Of a stretch of 64,000 nt of DNA, positions 9,449-18,896 are shown one piece after another. The translations under genes were made by a program, and so were the position numbers. The first letter of the stretch is position 1, and every line of letters starts with the position of its first letter. The stretch covers positions 51,944 through 115,943 of the forward strand of contig CAWESG010000031.1 of NCBI GenBank assembly GCA_963811555.1, read 5' to 3'. Source of the stretch: Methylosinus sp963811555. GTDB taxonomy: Bacteria > Pseudomonadota > Alphaproteobacteria > Rhizobiales > Beijerinckiaceae. Below the pieces are notes generated by a model, which searched no databases, was not told where the DNA came from, and saw only the letters and a program-made list of their open reading frames with translations.

Positions 9449-10684
9449 TTACGCTGCGTCCAAGCCGTACAGACTGTGCAAAGTGCGCACGGCGAGTTCG
9501 GTATAGGCCGCGTCAATCAAGACCGAGAATTTGATCTCCGACGTCGTGATGGCGCGGATGTTGATGCCCTTATCCGCCAGCGCCTTGAATCCCTTGGCCG
9601 CGACGCCCGCATGGCTTCGCATTCCGATGCCGATCGCCGAAACCTTGGCGACGTCGCTTGCGCCCGCAAGACTAGCGTAGCCGATGCTGTCCTTCGCCTT
9701 TTCCAGAATGGCTCGCGCTCGCTCGAACTCGGCCGCGGGCACAGTGAAGGTCATATCGGTCATGGCGTCTTCAGACGCCACCTGAACAATCATGTCGACG
9801 TTCACGCCGGCCTCGGCCAAGGGCATGAAGACAGCCGCCGCGACGCCCGGCTTATCCGCGACGCGACGCAGCGAGATCTGCGCTTCATCTTTCGAGAAAG
9901 CGATTCCTGTGACGACTTGTGCTTCCACAATGTCCTCCTCATTGCAAATGAGCGTGCCGCTCTTTGGATTCTCCGGATCGTCGAAAGACGAGCGCACATA
10001 GGTCGGCACCTTGTGCACCATCGCGACCTCCACCGATCGCACCTGCAAAACTTTGGCGCCAAGCGACGCCATTTCCAGCATTTCCTCGAAGGCGATGCGC
10101 TCCATGCGGCGCGCTCGCGGAACGACGCGCGGATCGGTCGTGTAGACGCCATCCACGTCCGTGTAGATGTCGCAACGGTCGGCGCGAATCGCGGCCGCCA
10201 AAGCGACTGCGCTGGTGTCGGAGCCGCCGCGCCCGAGCGTGGTGATGCGACCGCTGGCTTCATGCATGCCCTGAAAGCCCGCGATCACCGCGACCTCGCC
10301 GCGCTTCTCGAAGCCTTCGACGATCTTTCCGCCGTCAATCGACACGATGCGCGCGAAACCATGGGTGTCGGTCGTCAGAATCGGAATTTGCCATCCGAGC
10401 CATGACCGCGCAGAGACGCCGGCTTCCTGTAACGCGATCGCGAGAAGTCCCGCCGTCACCTGTTCGCCTGAGGCCACAACGGCGTCATATTCGCGCTGGT
10501 CGTGAAGGAGAGAGGCCTCTTTGCACCAGCCGACCAGTTCATTCGTCTTGCCGGACATGGCCGATACGATGACCGCCACTTCGTTGCCGGCGTCGACCTC
10601 CCGCTTCACATGCCGCGCCACATTGCGGATGCGATCGACGTTGGCGACCGACGTGCCGCCGAATTTCATCACGAGACGAGACAT
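9449..10684 (-). CDS. lysC: Aspartate kinase LysC
   Basis: LysC phosphorylates L-aspartate, the committed step to lysine, threonine, methionine and diaminopimelate. The 411-aa protein starts with the kinase signature KFGGTSVANVDRIR, has the GRGGSDTSAVALA nucleotide/aspartate loop, and ends with tandem ACT domains (about residues 265-400) that usually bind feedback inhibitors. Its length matches the monofunctional class with two ACT domains. It is divergent from ubiG with a 177-nt gap. Confidence 0.97.
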   Translation of the reverse strand: MSRLVMKFGGTSVANVDRIRNVARHVKREVDAGNEVAVIVSAMSGKTNELVGWCKEASLLHDQREYDAVVASGEQVTAGLLAIALQEAGVSARSWLGWQIPILTTDTHGFARIVSIDGGKIVEGFEKRGEVAVIAGFQGMHEASGRITTLGRGGSDTSAVALAAAIRADRCDIYTDVDGVYTTDPRVVPRARRMERIAFEEMLEMASLGAKVLQVRSVEVAMVHKVPTYVRSSFDDPENPKSGTLICNEEDIVEAQVVTGIAFSKDEAQISLRRVADKPGVAAAVFMPLAEAGVNVDMIVQVASEDAMTDMTFTVPAAEFERARAILEKAKDSIGYASLAGASDVAKVSAIGIGMRSHAGVAAKGFKALADKGINIRAITTSEIKFSVLIDAAYTELAVRTLHSLYGLDAA

Positions 10685-10861
10685 TGAAAACCGAGTGAGG
10701 ACGAGGCGCCCGCGCGAAGCGACGAAGAAGGATCGCCAGATTGCTGCGCGCTACTCGCCTAAGCCGGCGAGCGGGCGTATATGTGACGGCGCCGGCGGCG
10801 GTGTCAACGGCGGCCCGCATAGGGTCGCGCCGTCGCAGGACAAGCAACATAAGAGGCGCGC

Positions 10862-11644
10862 GTGCCGAAGTCGCAATCTTCCCATTCCGGTCCACATTCA
10901 GCCAGCGTCAATCGCGACGACGTCGATCGTTTCGATCGGCTCGGCGAATTGTGGTGGGATGAGGCCGGCTCCATGGGAATCCTACATAAAATCAATCCTG
11001 TCCGGGTCGAATATATCCGCGATCACGCCTGCCGCGCCTTTAAGCGGGACGGCGCGCCCCGAGACCGGCACGAGGCCTATCCGCTGGAGGGACTGACCAT
11101 CGCCGATATCGGCTGCGGCGGAGGGATATTGAGCGAGGCGCTCGCCCATCTCGGCGCCAAGATGACCTCCATCGACCCCGCTCCCAACAACATCCAAGTC
11201 GCCCGCCGCCACGCCGAACGCTCCGGGCTCGACATCGACTATCGCAATTGCACCGCCGAGGATCTGGCGAGCAAAGGCGAACGCTTCGATATCGTCGCCG
11301 CCCTTGAGGTGATCGAACATGTCGAGGGCCAGCCGGCTTTCGTCGAGACGCTCGCGTCTCTCGTGAAGCCTGGCGGGCTGCTCTTCCTCGCGACGCTCGA
11401 CCGCACGCCGAAAAGCTATCTGCTCGCCATCGTCGGGGCTGAATATGTTCTGGGCTGGGTGCCGCGCGGCACGCACGCTTACGAAAAATTCGTGCGTCCG
11501 GACGAATTGTCGGGTTGGCTGCGTCGCGCCGGCATGCGCGAAGTGGACCGCTCCGGCATGAGCTTTCAGCCGCTCACCCGCAGTTGGCGCAGGAGTCACG
11601 ACACGGACGTCAACTATATGATGATGGCGAAAAAGGACGCTTGA
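10862..11644 (+). CDS. ubiG: Ubiquinone biosynthesis O-methyltransferase UbiG
   Basis: UbiG is an SAM-dependent methyltransferase acting on two hydroxyl groups in ubiquinone synthesis. The 260-aa protein carries the UbiG-specific N-terminal stretch (FDRLGELWWDEAGSMGILHKINPVRVEYI), motif I DIGCGGGILSE, and EVIEHV. It starts at a GTG at 10862. It stands alone between divergent lysC and the IalB-like gene. Confidence 0.96.
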   Translation: MPKSQSSHSGPHSASVNRDDVDRFDRLGELWWDEAGSMGILHKINPVRVEYIRDHACRAFKRDGAPRDRHEAYPLEGLTIADIGCGGGILSEALAHLGAKMTSIDPAPNNIQVARRHAERSGLDIDYRNCTAEDLASKGERFDIVAALEVIEHVEGQPAFVETLASLVKPGGLLFLATLDRTPKSYLLAIVGAEYVLGWVPRGTHAYEKFVRPDELSGWLRRAGMREVDRSGMSFQPLTRSWRRSHDTDVNYMMMAKKDA

Positions 11645-11689
11645 GGAACCCTCTTGTTCGCTCAAGCCCTCGATTGTAGAATCGAATCA

Positions 11690-12449
11690 ATGAACCGTCC
11701 GTTCGCCCCCCATCCATCAAGCCTACGGCAATTCGCGCGGGCCGCGCTGCTCGCCCTCGCCTGCTCTGCAGTCGGCTTTCGCGGCGACCGGGACGCCGGC
11801 CTTCGCCAAGAGCAAGCCGGCTCCGAAGGAAGAACAATCGGACGATCAAAGCCAAACGAAGCCCGACAAAAAAACCGGCAAAAAAGACGCGAAAAGCCAA
11901 AAGGACTCCAAATCGGATCCCAAGGCGCAGTCCGATTCGAAAACTCCGAAGGATGCGAAGACTTCAAAGGATGCGAAGACCCAAAAGGATTCCAAGACTT
12001 CAAAAGTCTCCGGAAAGGCGGAGCAGATTGCGGCGTTCGGCGATTGGGGCGTCTACTCGACGCAGGGCAAGGACAAGACCTGTTACGCCATGTCGCAACC
12101 GAAGGATCGCCAACCCGGAAAGCTCAAGCGCGATCCCGCTTATGTTTTCGTATCCAGCCGCCCGAGCGACAGCGTGCGCAATGAGGTGGCGATCATGCTG
12201 GGCTTCGTGACCAAGGATAATGGAAGCGCGACGGCCGACATCGACGGCGACGGCTACGAACTTGTCACCAAGACGCAGAACGCCTGGGTGAAAGATCCCG
12301 CCAGGGAAAAAGAATTTGTCGACTTGCTGAAGGGCGGCTCGAAGCTCGTCATCAAGACGCCCTCCGTAAAGGGCAATCTGACGACCGATCTCTATTCGCT
12401 CAAAGGCCTTAAGCAGGCTCTCGATCGCGTCGCGAAAGAGTGCCAGTAG
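11690..12449 (+). pseudogene. IalB-family exported protein with Lys-rich linker, one +1 frameshift
   Basis: The C-terminal domain (GDWGVYSTQGKDKTCYAMSQP through AKECQ) is an invasion-associated locus B (IalB) domain, a periplasmic family with two conserved cysteines. Upstream in the same frame is a low-complexity linker of about 70 residues made of K/D/S/T repeats such as PKDAKTSKDAKTQKDSKTSK. The signal peptide (MNRPFAPHPSS...LLALACSAV) is in another frame. Removing one T in the TTT run at 11777-11779 joins it to FAATGTPAFA, giving a normal cleavage site and about 252 aa. IalB proteins were named for Bartonella invasion, but most members are in free-living bacteria. Confidence 0.8.
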
Positions 12450-12459
12450 CCACGCACGC

Positions 12460-14055
12460 CTACTGCGCGCCCGATTTCACCAGCTTGTAAACGATCGCCT
12501 CAATCAACGCCTCAAAGGAGGCGTCGATGACATTGGCGGAAACTCCAACGGTCGACCATCGTTCGCCCTTGCTGTCCGCGCACTCCACCAGCACGCGCGT
12601 CACCGCGTCGGTGCCGCCCTGAAAGACGCGCACGCGATAATCGACGAGTTTCACATCTTCGATATAGCGTTGATAGGCGCCAAGATCCTTGCGCAGCGCG
12701 AGATCGAGCGCATTCACCGGACCATTGCCCTCGGCGGCGGAAATGCGCGTCTCTCCATGAACCCTCACTTTGACGATCGCCTCAGCGCCCGCGTCTTCCA
12801 ATCCGCCATTCATCCCGAAGCGACGGTCAACGGCGACGCTGTAACGCTCGACATCGAAATAATGCGGCGTCTCGCCCATCAGCCGCTTGGCGAGGAGATA
12901 AAACGACGCGTCCGCGCCTTCATAGGCGTAGCCCTGCGCCTCCTTATCCTTCACTTCTTCGAGCAGTCTCGTCAGGCGCGGATCGTCCTTCTGCAAGACG
13001 ACGCCGAGCCGCGTCAGTTCGGAAACGATGTTTGACTTGCCGGCCTGATCCGACACCAGCACGCGACGCGTATTGCCGACAGTCTCGGGCGGCACATGTT
13101 CATAGGTGCGCGAATCCGTCAGCACGGCGGAGGCGTGAATGCCGGCCTTCGTCGCAAAAGCGCTGGCGCCGACATAGGGCGCGTGACGATCCGGCGCGCG
13201 GTTCAGCAGCTCATCGAGCGCATGGCTGATGCGCGTAAGATGCGTGAGCTTGTCCGGCGTCACGCCCGTCTCGAAGGCTTGCGCAAATTCGTCCTTCAAC
13301 AGCAGCGTCGGGATGATCGTGGTGAGATTGGCGTTGCCGCAGCGCTCGCCCAAGCCGTTCAGCGCGCCTTGAATTTGGCGCGCGCCGGCGCGAACGGCTG
13401 CAAGCGAATTGGCGACCGCTTGGCCGGTGTCGTCATGCGCATGAATGCCAAGGCGCTCGCCCGGAATGACTTTCGCAACTTCGGCGACGATGCGCTCGAC
13501 CTCGTGCGGCAGAGACCCCCCATTCGTGTCGCACAGCACGATCCATCGCGCGCCGGCGTCATATGCGGCCTTGGCGCATTGAACCGCGTAATCCTTGTTC
13601 GCTTTATAGCCATCGAAGAAATGCTCGCAGTCGATGGCGACTTCCTTGCCCTTGCCGCGCGCGGCCGCGACCGATTGCGTGATGGACTCGAGATTGTCTT
13701 CGAGCGTCGAACGCAACGCGACATGCACCTGATAATCCCAGCTCTTGGCGACGAAGGTCACCGCGTCGCAAGCGGAATCGAGCAGCGCGGCGACGCCCGG
13801 ATCGTTTTCAACCGAGCGCCCATGGCGCCGTGTCATGCCGAAGGCGGTGAAGCGTGCGCGCAGCGGCGGGCGCGTCGCAAAAAATTCCGTGTCGAGCGGA
13901 TTGGCGCCCGGATAGCCGCCCTCGATGTAATCGACGCCGAGTTCGTCGAGCAGCGCGGCGATCTGGCGCTTGTCGTCGAGCGAAAAGTCAACGCCGGTCG
14001 TCTGCGCGCCGTCCCGCAGAGTCGTGTCGAAAAGCGTGAGGCGTTCCCTCGTCAT
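12460..14055 (-). CDS. cimA: (R)-citramalate synthase CimA
   Basis: CimA condenses pyruvate and acetyl-CoA to citramalate, feeding threonine-independent isoleucine synthesis. The 531-aa protein has the DRE-TIM signature (LFDTTLRDGAQTTG), the HxH metal site (GIHAHDDTG) and GLGERCGN, followed by a C-terminal LeuA-type regulatory dimer domain. Length and motifs favour the CimA clade over isopropylmalate synthase. Its ATG overlaps the stop of the upstream GNAT gene by 4 nt, which suggests a minus-strand operon of small membrane protein, GNAT and cimA. Confidence 0.93.
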   Translation of the reverse strand: MTRERLTLFDTTLRDGAQTTGVDFSLDDKRQIAALLDELGVDYIEGGYPGANPLDTEFFATRPPLRARFTAFGMTRRHGRSVENDPGVAALLDSACDAVTFVAKSWDYQVHVALRSTLEDNLESITQSVAAARGKGKEVAIDCEHFFDGYKANKDYAVQCAKAAYDAGARWIVLCDTNGGSLPHEVERIVAEVAKVIPGERLGIHAHDDTGQAVANSLAAVRAGARQIQGALNGLGERCGNANLTTIIPTLLLKDEFAQAFETGVTPDKLTHLTRISHALDELLNRAPDRHAPYVGASAFATKAGIHASAVLTDSRTYEHVPPETVGNTRRVLVSDQAGKSNIVSELTRLGVVLQKDDPRLTRLLEEVKDKEAQGYAYEGADASFYLLAKRLMGETPHYFDVERYSVAVDRRFGMNGGLEDAGAEAIVKVRVHGETRISAAEGNGPVNALDLALRKDLGAYQRYIEDVKLVDYRVRVFQGGTDAVTRVLVECADSKGERWSTVGVSANVIDASFEALIEAIVYKLVKSGAQ

Positions 14056-14564
14056 GACGCGCGTCCCGTTGGAGCCTTAGGCGCAAGATCTTTTGTCATC
14101 GTTGTGTTGCCAAGCCATTCTCCGCCGATCGTGACGGTGTTGCGCTGAGTGGCGACATAGCCGCGCGCGGCAAAGAAATCGCGAGCTGCGTCCGAGGCGT
14201 CGACTGTCAATGTCGCAACGCCGCGCGCATGAGCCAGCTTCTCGATCGCATCCGCCAGAGCGGAACCGACGCCGCGCCGCGCCGCGTTCGGATGAACGTA
14301 GAGCATCGAAAACGTTTCATTGTCCTGAAGCGAAGCGAAGCCTGCGATCTCGCCGTCGAGAAGCGCGACAATAGTGAGATGCGAGGCGAGACGCTTTGCA
14401 AAATCCTCTTCGTCGTCAACTACCGAGGCCCATGCGTCGAGCTGATCGTGATCGTAGTGATCGGCCGCAAGCGTCTCAATGCTCGCGTGAAACAGCGCTG
14501 CGAGCGTCTGCGCATCGCTTGGCAAAAAGGGCCGCAAGCCCGGAGCAGACGCGGCGCGCGCCAT
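14052..14564 (-). CDS. GNAT family N-acetyltransferase
   Basis: This is an acetyl-CoA-dependent acyltransferase of unknown substrate. The V/I-x-P and acetyl-CoA loop are seen as YVHPNAARRGVGSALADAIEKLA, followed by the terminal strand-helix ASDAARDFFAARGYV. I chose the ATG at 14564 (GAGGT 10 nt upstream) over the longer frame to 14600. It begins 2 nt after the upstream small membrane protein stop and its own stop overlaps cimA. Confidence 0.88.
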   Translation of the reverse strand: MARAASAPGLRPFLPSDAQTLAALFHASIETLAADHYDHDQLDAWASVVDDEEDFAKRLASHLTIVALLDGEIAGFASLQDNETFSMLYVHPNAARRGVGSALADAIEKLAHARGVATLTVDASDAARDFFAARGYVATQRNTVTIGGEWLGNTTMTKDLAPKAPTGRAS

Positions 14565-14566
14565 GG

Positions 14567-14701
14567 TTAGAGCACCTCGAACGCGCGCAAGATTTGCCAC
14601 GCGAGAATGATCGCGACGACAAGGATCAGCAGTTTGAAGCCAATGTATGAGAGCCAGTGGCGGGGAAAGGGAAGAGATTTTTTCCAGTCGTCATTGCTCA
14701 T
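14567..14701 (-). CDS. 44-aa single-pass membrane protein
   Basis: This short ORF starts MSNDDWKKSLPFPRHW and contains one strong transmembrane helix (about residues 22-38) with a short C-terminal tail. It ends 2 nt before the GNAT start, so the two are probably translated together. Longer versions of this frame read through the palindromic repeat upstream and are not credible. Function is unknown. Confidence 0.6.
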   Translation of the reverse strand: MSNDDWKKSLPFPRHWLSYIGFKLLILVVAIILAWQILRAFEVL

Positions 14702-14742
14702 GATGAGAGCCTCACGGTTTTGAGAGAACAATAAGAAGGCGC

Positions 14743-14845
14743 CGTCATGCCCGCGCTTGACGCGGGCATCCACGTCGCCTTCTGACAATGACGCAGAGTG
14801 AAGCAATGCCTCGGCGTGGATGGCCGGGACAAGCCCGGCCATGAC
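14743..14845. repeat. Pair of inverted REP-like palindromic elements
   Basis: Two imperfect copies of the same roughly 30-bp unit lie in opposite orientation. The first (14743-14773) contains ATGCCCGCG-CTTGA-CGCGGGCAT. The second (14816-14845) contains ATGGCCGGG-ACAAG-CCCGGCCAT and is followed by the mirror of the first unit's GTCATG edge. Each makes a 9-bp stem with a 5-nt loop. This arrangement is that of extragenic palindromic (BIME-type) repeats, common between genes in Rhizobiales. Confidence 0.75.
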
Positions 14846-14880
14846 GGGAAGTGGGTCGAGTGTGCAAGGGAAGCAAGAGT

Positions 14881-16279
14881 TCATCGCTTCACCTCCCATG
14901 TCGTCGTGCCGTCTTTGTTATCCTTGAGCGCGACGCCCATCGACGCGAGTTCGTCGCGGATGCGGTCGGACTCGGCCCAGTTTTTCGCAGCGCGGGCGGC
15001 CTGAGGCGAGTGGCGATGGCGACACCGATTGTATTGGCGTCGACCGTCAGACGCTTCTCCTCGTCGATCCATTGCGCATAACGATCCGCACAAGTGCAGA
15101 TCGCCGATGAGCATCAAGGACATCGTCTATGCTTGCCGAGAAGAGAATCGTAAACGTTGTGCAGTCGATTCACTGCGAGAGGCGTGTTGCAGATCATCGG
15201 CCAAGTCGCTCCGGCAAAGCTGAACGAAAAAGTTGCCGCTATCGCCTGTGATCTGACCGCCCTCGATGCAATTCCATCCAACGGCGCAGGATCGTCTCCG
15301 CCTCCTCCAACGCTTTAACAGTCCAATCAATCGGCTGTCGGTAATGCGTTCGCAGCATCGCGAGGCGCAGCACCTCGCCCGGCCATTTGCGTCCGCCGAA
15401 CTTCTCCGTATGCAGCAACTCATGGATCGTCACGAAATTCCCCAGGCTCTTGGACATTTTCTCGCCCTCGACCTGCAGGAATCCATTGTGCATCCAGTAA
15501 TTCGCCATCACATCATGGCCGAAGGCGCAGCGCGATTGCGCGATCTCGTTTTCGTGATGCGGAAACACGAGATCGATGCCGCCACCATGAATGTCGAAGG
15601 TCTCGCCAAGATGCGCGGCCGACATCGCTGAACATTCGATATGCCAACCGGGACGCCCCCTGCCCCACGGACTGTCCCAACCGGGCTCATTGTCCTTTGA
15701 CGGCTTCCACAGCACGAAATCCATGTCGCCGCGCTTATAGGGCGCGACATCAACGCGCGCGCCCGCGATCATTTCATCGAGCGGTCGCCGCGAGAGACGG
15801 CCATAATCCTTCATCGACGGAACGTCGAACAATACATGTCCATCGGCCGCGTAAGCGTGACCGCGCGCGATGAGCTTTTCGATCATGTCGATCATCTGCG
15901 CGATATGTTCGGTCGCACGCGGTTGCATCGTCGGTTCGAGGCATCCAAGCGCCTTCACGTCGTCCTGAAAGACCTTGTTGGTTTCTTCCGTAAGCTCGCG
16001 AATGGAAATACCGCGCTCGGCGGCGCGCGCATTGATCTTGTCGTCGACGTCCGTGATGTTGCGAACGTAAGTCACATGCTCTGCGCCGTAGAGATGGCGC
16101 AACAGCCGAAACAACACGTCGAACACGATGAGCGGCCGCGCATTGCCGATATGCGCATAGTCATAGACCGTCGGGCCGCACACATACATGCGCACGTTCG
16201 ATGGATCGAGCGGTCTGAACTCTTCTTTCGCGCGCGTCAGCGTGTTGTAGAGCTTCAGAGTCGGCGGTTCGGACGGCAT
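14881..16279 (-). pseudogene. cysS: Cysteinyl-tRNA synthetase CysS with scrambled C-terminal frame
   Basis: The class I synthetase core is intact for 330 residues: CGPTVYDYAHIGNAR (HIGH variant), GGGIDLVFPHHENEIAQS and KMSKSLGN (KMSKS). From about 15,260 to the stop at 14,881 the homology continues but jumps frames at least four times (DLADDL, then NTPLAVNRLH, SLMLIGDLH, QWIDEEKRL and AAKNWAESDRIRDELASMG). The conserved C-terminal helix motif shows the gene really ends at 14,881. Total length would be about 465 aa, normal for CysS. The enzyme is essential, so either this stretch is badly sequenced or another copy exists. Confidence 0.85.
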
Positions 16280-16553
16280 GGTTTCCCCTATGGGCCTTGC
16301 CGGCCGGGGCGTCGCAACATGTCGAAGAGAGACGTGACGGCTCCGGCCAGCGATTTAGCTAGCTGATAATAATCCGGCCGAAAAGGCAGAGGCGGATCGA
16401 GAGCGTCATGCGCGCGACCATGCTCCACAGGTCCGGCCGCGTCAAGCGCCCTGTGTCGCAAACATGGCGAGAATACGTTCACTTAACGGAACTTTTACTG
16501 GGAAAGCATAAAGGGAAGTTTAAGGCTCACTTCGCCTTGGGAAGGCTTCTTTC

Positions 16554-16895
16554 ATGACGCATTACGAGTTTGAGCATTCGATGCTGCCGCGCATTGTCGC
16601 GCCGCTTCTCGCCGGCCTGTTGGTCGCGGCCGCCTATCACAACGCCGCGCAGGCCGCGCCCGCGTCGCCTCCTCTACGCTCTTACGTCATTTCCGACCAT
16701 GATGGTTACGGCATTCTCGAATGCCTCACCCAGGAAAAAGACTGCGGGAAAATCGTCGCCGACTCCTGGTGCGAGTCTCACGGGCATGGGCCGGCCATCG
16801 CCTTCGGCCGCGCCGAGGACATCACCGGCGCGACGACCGTTTCGACGCGGCCCCAGCCCGCGACGATCGCCGCGACCGTCACCTGCGGCGAATAA
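16554..16895 (+). CDS. Small exported hypothetical protein
   Basis: This is a 113-aa protein with a signal peptide (hydrophobic core LLAGLLVAAAY, predicted cleavage after AAQA, about residue 34) and three cysteines in the mature part (ECLTQEKDC, SWCESHG), plus one at VTCGE. The pattern suggests a small disulfide-bonded periplasmic protein. I do not recognise the family. It converges on creA with a 7-nt gap. A start at the internal ATG at 16,581 would shorten the N-terminus. Confidence 0.7.
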   Translation: MTHYEFEHSMLPRIVAPLLAGLLVAAAYHNAAQAAPASPPLRSYVISDHDGYGILECLTQEKDCGKIVADSWCESHGHGPAIAFGRAEDITGATTVSTRPQPATIAATVTCGE

Positions 16896-16902
16896 AGCTC
16901 GC

Positions 16903-17427
16903 CTATCTTACGAATTCGGAACAATGGGTCGGCTCGGTTCCGCCCCAAGGGGTGATCGGCACGCTTGCCGTTGAACTTTGCGGAGAGCCTTCGACGAGCC
17001 TGTCCGAATAGACCATATAGACAAGCACGTTGCGCTTCGTGTCGCAGCCGCGAACGATCTGCATTCGCTTGAAAATCAGCGAACGGCGTTCGCTGAAAAC
17101 GACATCGCCCTGGCCGAATTTTTCCTTGATCTTGATCGGCCCATACTGCCGGCAGTCGAGCGACACGTCGGAGGTTTGCTCGGCGACCCCGAACATTCCG
17201 GCGACGCCGCCCTTTTCATGCGCGGTGTAGTAACAGACGACTCCTTCGATAAGCGGGTCGTCCACCGCATAGGTGCCAAGCTTGTCGTTCGGCGTCAAAA
17301 GCTTAAAATCGGTCGACTTGCGAAAAATGAGGTCCGGATCTTGCGCGAAAGCAGGCGCATTGGCTCCGGCCAGCACTGGCGCCAGGAAAGCGGCCGTCGC
17401 GAACAAGACAGTCTTCATAAACCTCAT
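16903..17427 (-). CDS. creA: CreA family periplasmic protein
   Basis: This 174-aa protein starts with a signal peptide (MRFMKTVLFATAAFLAPVLAGANAPAFA). The mature domain has the CreA pattern: VDDPLIEGVVCYYT, GVAEQTSDVSLDCRQYGPI, FKRMQIVRGCDTKRNVLVYMVYSDRL. CreA is conserved in Proteobacteria; its molecular role is unknown. The ATG at 17427 has GGAGGA 7 nt upstream, which decides against the long upstream extension of the open frame. Confidence 0.9.
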   Translation of the reverse strand: MRFMKTVLFATAAFLAPVLAGANAPAFAQDPDLIFRKSTDFKLLTPNDKLGTYAVDDPLIEGVVCYYTAHEKGGVAGMFGVAEQTSDVSLDCRQYGPIKIKEKFGQGDVVFSERRSLIFKRMQIVRGCDTKRNVLVYMVYSDRLVEGSPQSSTASVPITPWGGTEPTHCSEFVR

Positions 17428-17711
17428 GTCGAAATCCTCCATGGCGACGCCGCCGATATGGGGGAATTTTTGGGCCATTGAAAGGGGCGATCGACAAAAA
17501 ACCCCAAATCGGACGCCGCCGGAATTGGGCGGCGCGCTCGCCAATACAATATGGAGGCCGCAAATGCGCCTTGCTGACGACACGATGCTTGCGACAATTC
17601 CCATGACATTGATCGAAGCCAGGAATTCACGGATAGTCGGCTGGCGTTCCTACCCGCGATTCGCGCTGATTTCGATCGTCGCAGTCTCGTCACGCGCGAA
17701 GTGAGCTGAAT

Positions 17712-18872
17712 TTGTCGATTCGCAATTCAATCGCCTTTCAAAGCTCAACCGTTGCATTAAGGATTTGGCGCGCGGCCCGGCATCTGGCTTTCGCGGCAGG
17801 GGCCGCGCTGCTCATATGGCAGTCGCCGGTTCTTGCGCAGAGCCCCTATTGCGACGACCTCAAGGCGCAGATTGCTCGCGCCGGACACGACACCAGCGCA
17901 GAGAAATTCCGGGCCGCAGCCGCAAAGCAGCAAGCCGAGATCAGCCGCACCGCCGCTCATGCGCATTCGCTCGGCTGCGATCGTCAACAGTTTCTCTTTT
18001 TCGGCGAACCACCGCCTCCCCAATGCGGCGGGGTGAACGCCAAGATCTCGCAAATGCAGGCCAATTTGGCCTCCCTGCAACAAAGGGGCGGAGGCGGCGC
18101 GAGAGAGGCGCTGGTCGCCCGCTACGACGCTCAATGCCGGGAGCGCCCGACAACAACAGCGGCGGCGCAGCGCCCTCGCAACTTCTTCGAGGAACTGTTC
18201 GGCATTCCCGCCTCCCCCGAGAGCGGCGGGCTTCGGGAGCCCCCTCTCGAAGACCCGCTTCTGGAAGATGGCGAAAGGCCGCGTGGGGGACCCATCGCAA
18301 TCTGCGTGCGCGCTTGCGACGGCGGCTTTTTTCCGATCAGCTATTCGGCCAGGCGCTCCAATCTCGAGGAGCTGAACGAGCTCTGCAAAGCGCTCTGCCC
18401 GAACGCCGAGGCGACTCTCTACACGCGATCGGCCCGCGGTGGTATCGAAAGCGCGGTCTCGATCGACGGCGCCGCCTATTCCGAGCATCCCAACGCGTTA
18501 AAGTTTCAGACGACCTACGACCCCGCCTGCGGATGCAAGCCGCCTGGGAAGAATTGGGTCGAAGCGCTGGCGGAGGCGGAGCGTATCCTCGCCTCTTCTC
18601 ATGCCGAGGACGAGCAGGTGACGGCCGAACAGGCCGAGCAGATGTCGAGGCCTCTCGCGCCCGGCGCGTCGCGCAGGAGCAGTCGGAAAGCCGATAAAAC
18701 GGCGCCTGTCGTGCAATTGCCCGAAGACGCGGCGAACAACCCTGCAGATACCGCGAAATCGGACGGCGGCGACAAAGCGCCGACGGCGGGGTCCGACCAA
18801 AGCGTATTCCGCGATATCGTCGGCCCCGACGGCGTCAAGCGGCGCGTTCGTGTGGTGGCTCCAACGCTCTGA
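17712..18872 (+). CDS. DUF2865 domain exported protein
   Basis: This 386-aa protein has an N-terminal signal/anchor (residues 20-42) and a DUF2865 domain (about residues 185-300): ICVRACDGGFFPISYSA, LCKALCPNAEATLYTR, DPACGCKPPGKNW. Conserved cysteines suggest disulfides. It has a Gln-rich coiled N-terminal part and a disordered, charged C-terminal tail (residues 300-370). The family occurs in Rhizobiales and has no assigned function. The start is a TTG at 17712 without a clear Shine-Dalgarno; a later start is possible. Confidence 0.8.
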   Translation: MSIRNSIAFQSSTVALRIWRAARHLAFAAGAALLIWQSPVLAQSPYCDDLKAQIARAGHDTSAEKFRAAAAKQQAEISRTAAHAHSLGCDRQQFLFFGEPPPPQCGGVNAKISQMQANLASLQQRGGGGAREALVARYDAQCRERPTTTAAAQRPRNFFEELFGIPASPESGGLREPPLEDPLLEDGERPRGGPIAICVRACDGGFFPISYSARRSNLEELNELCKALCPNAEATLYTRSARGGIESAVSIDGAAYSEHPNALKFQTTYDPACGCKPPGKNWVEALAEAERILASSHAEDEQVTAEQAEQMSRPLAPGASRRSSRKADKTAPVVQLPEDAANNPADTAKSDGGDKAPTAGSDQSVFRDIVGPDGVKRRVRVVAPTL

Positions 18873-18896
18873 GCCGACGCGCGTTTCGTGTAGCCG

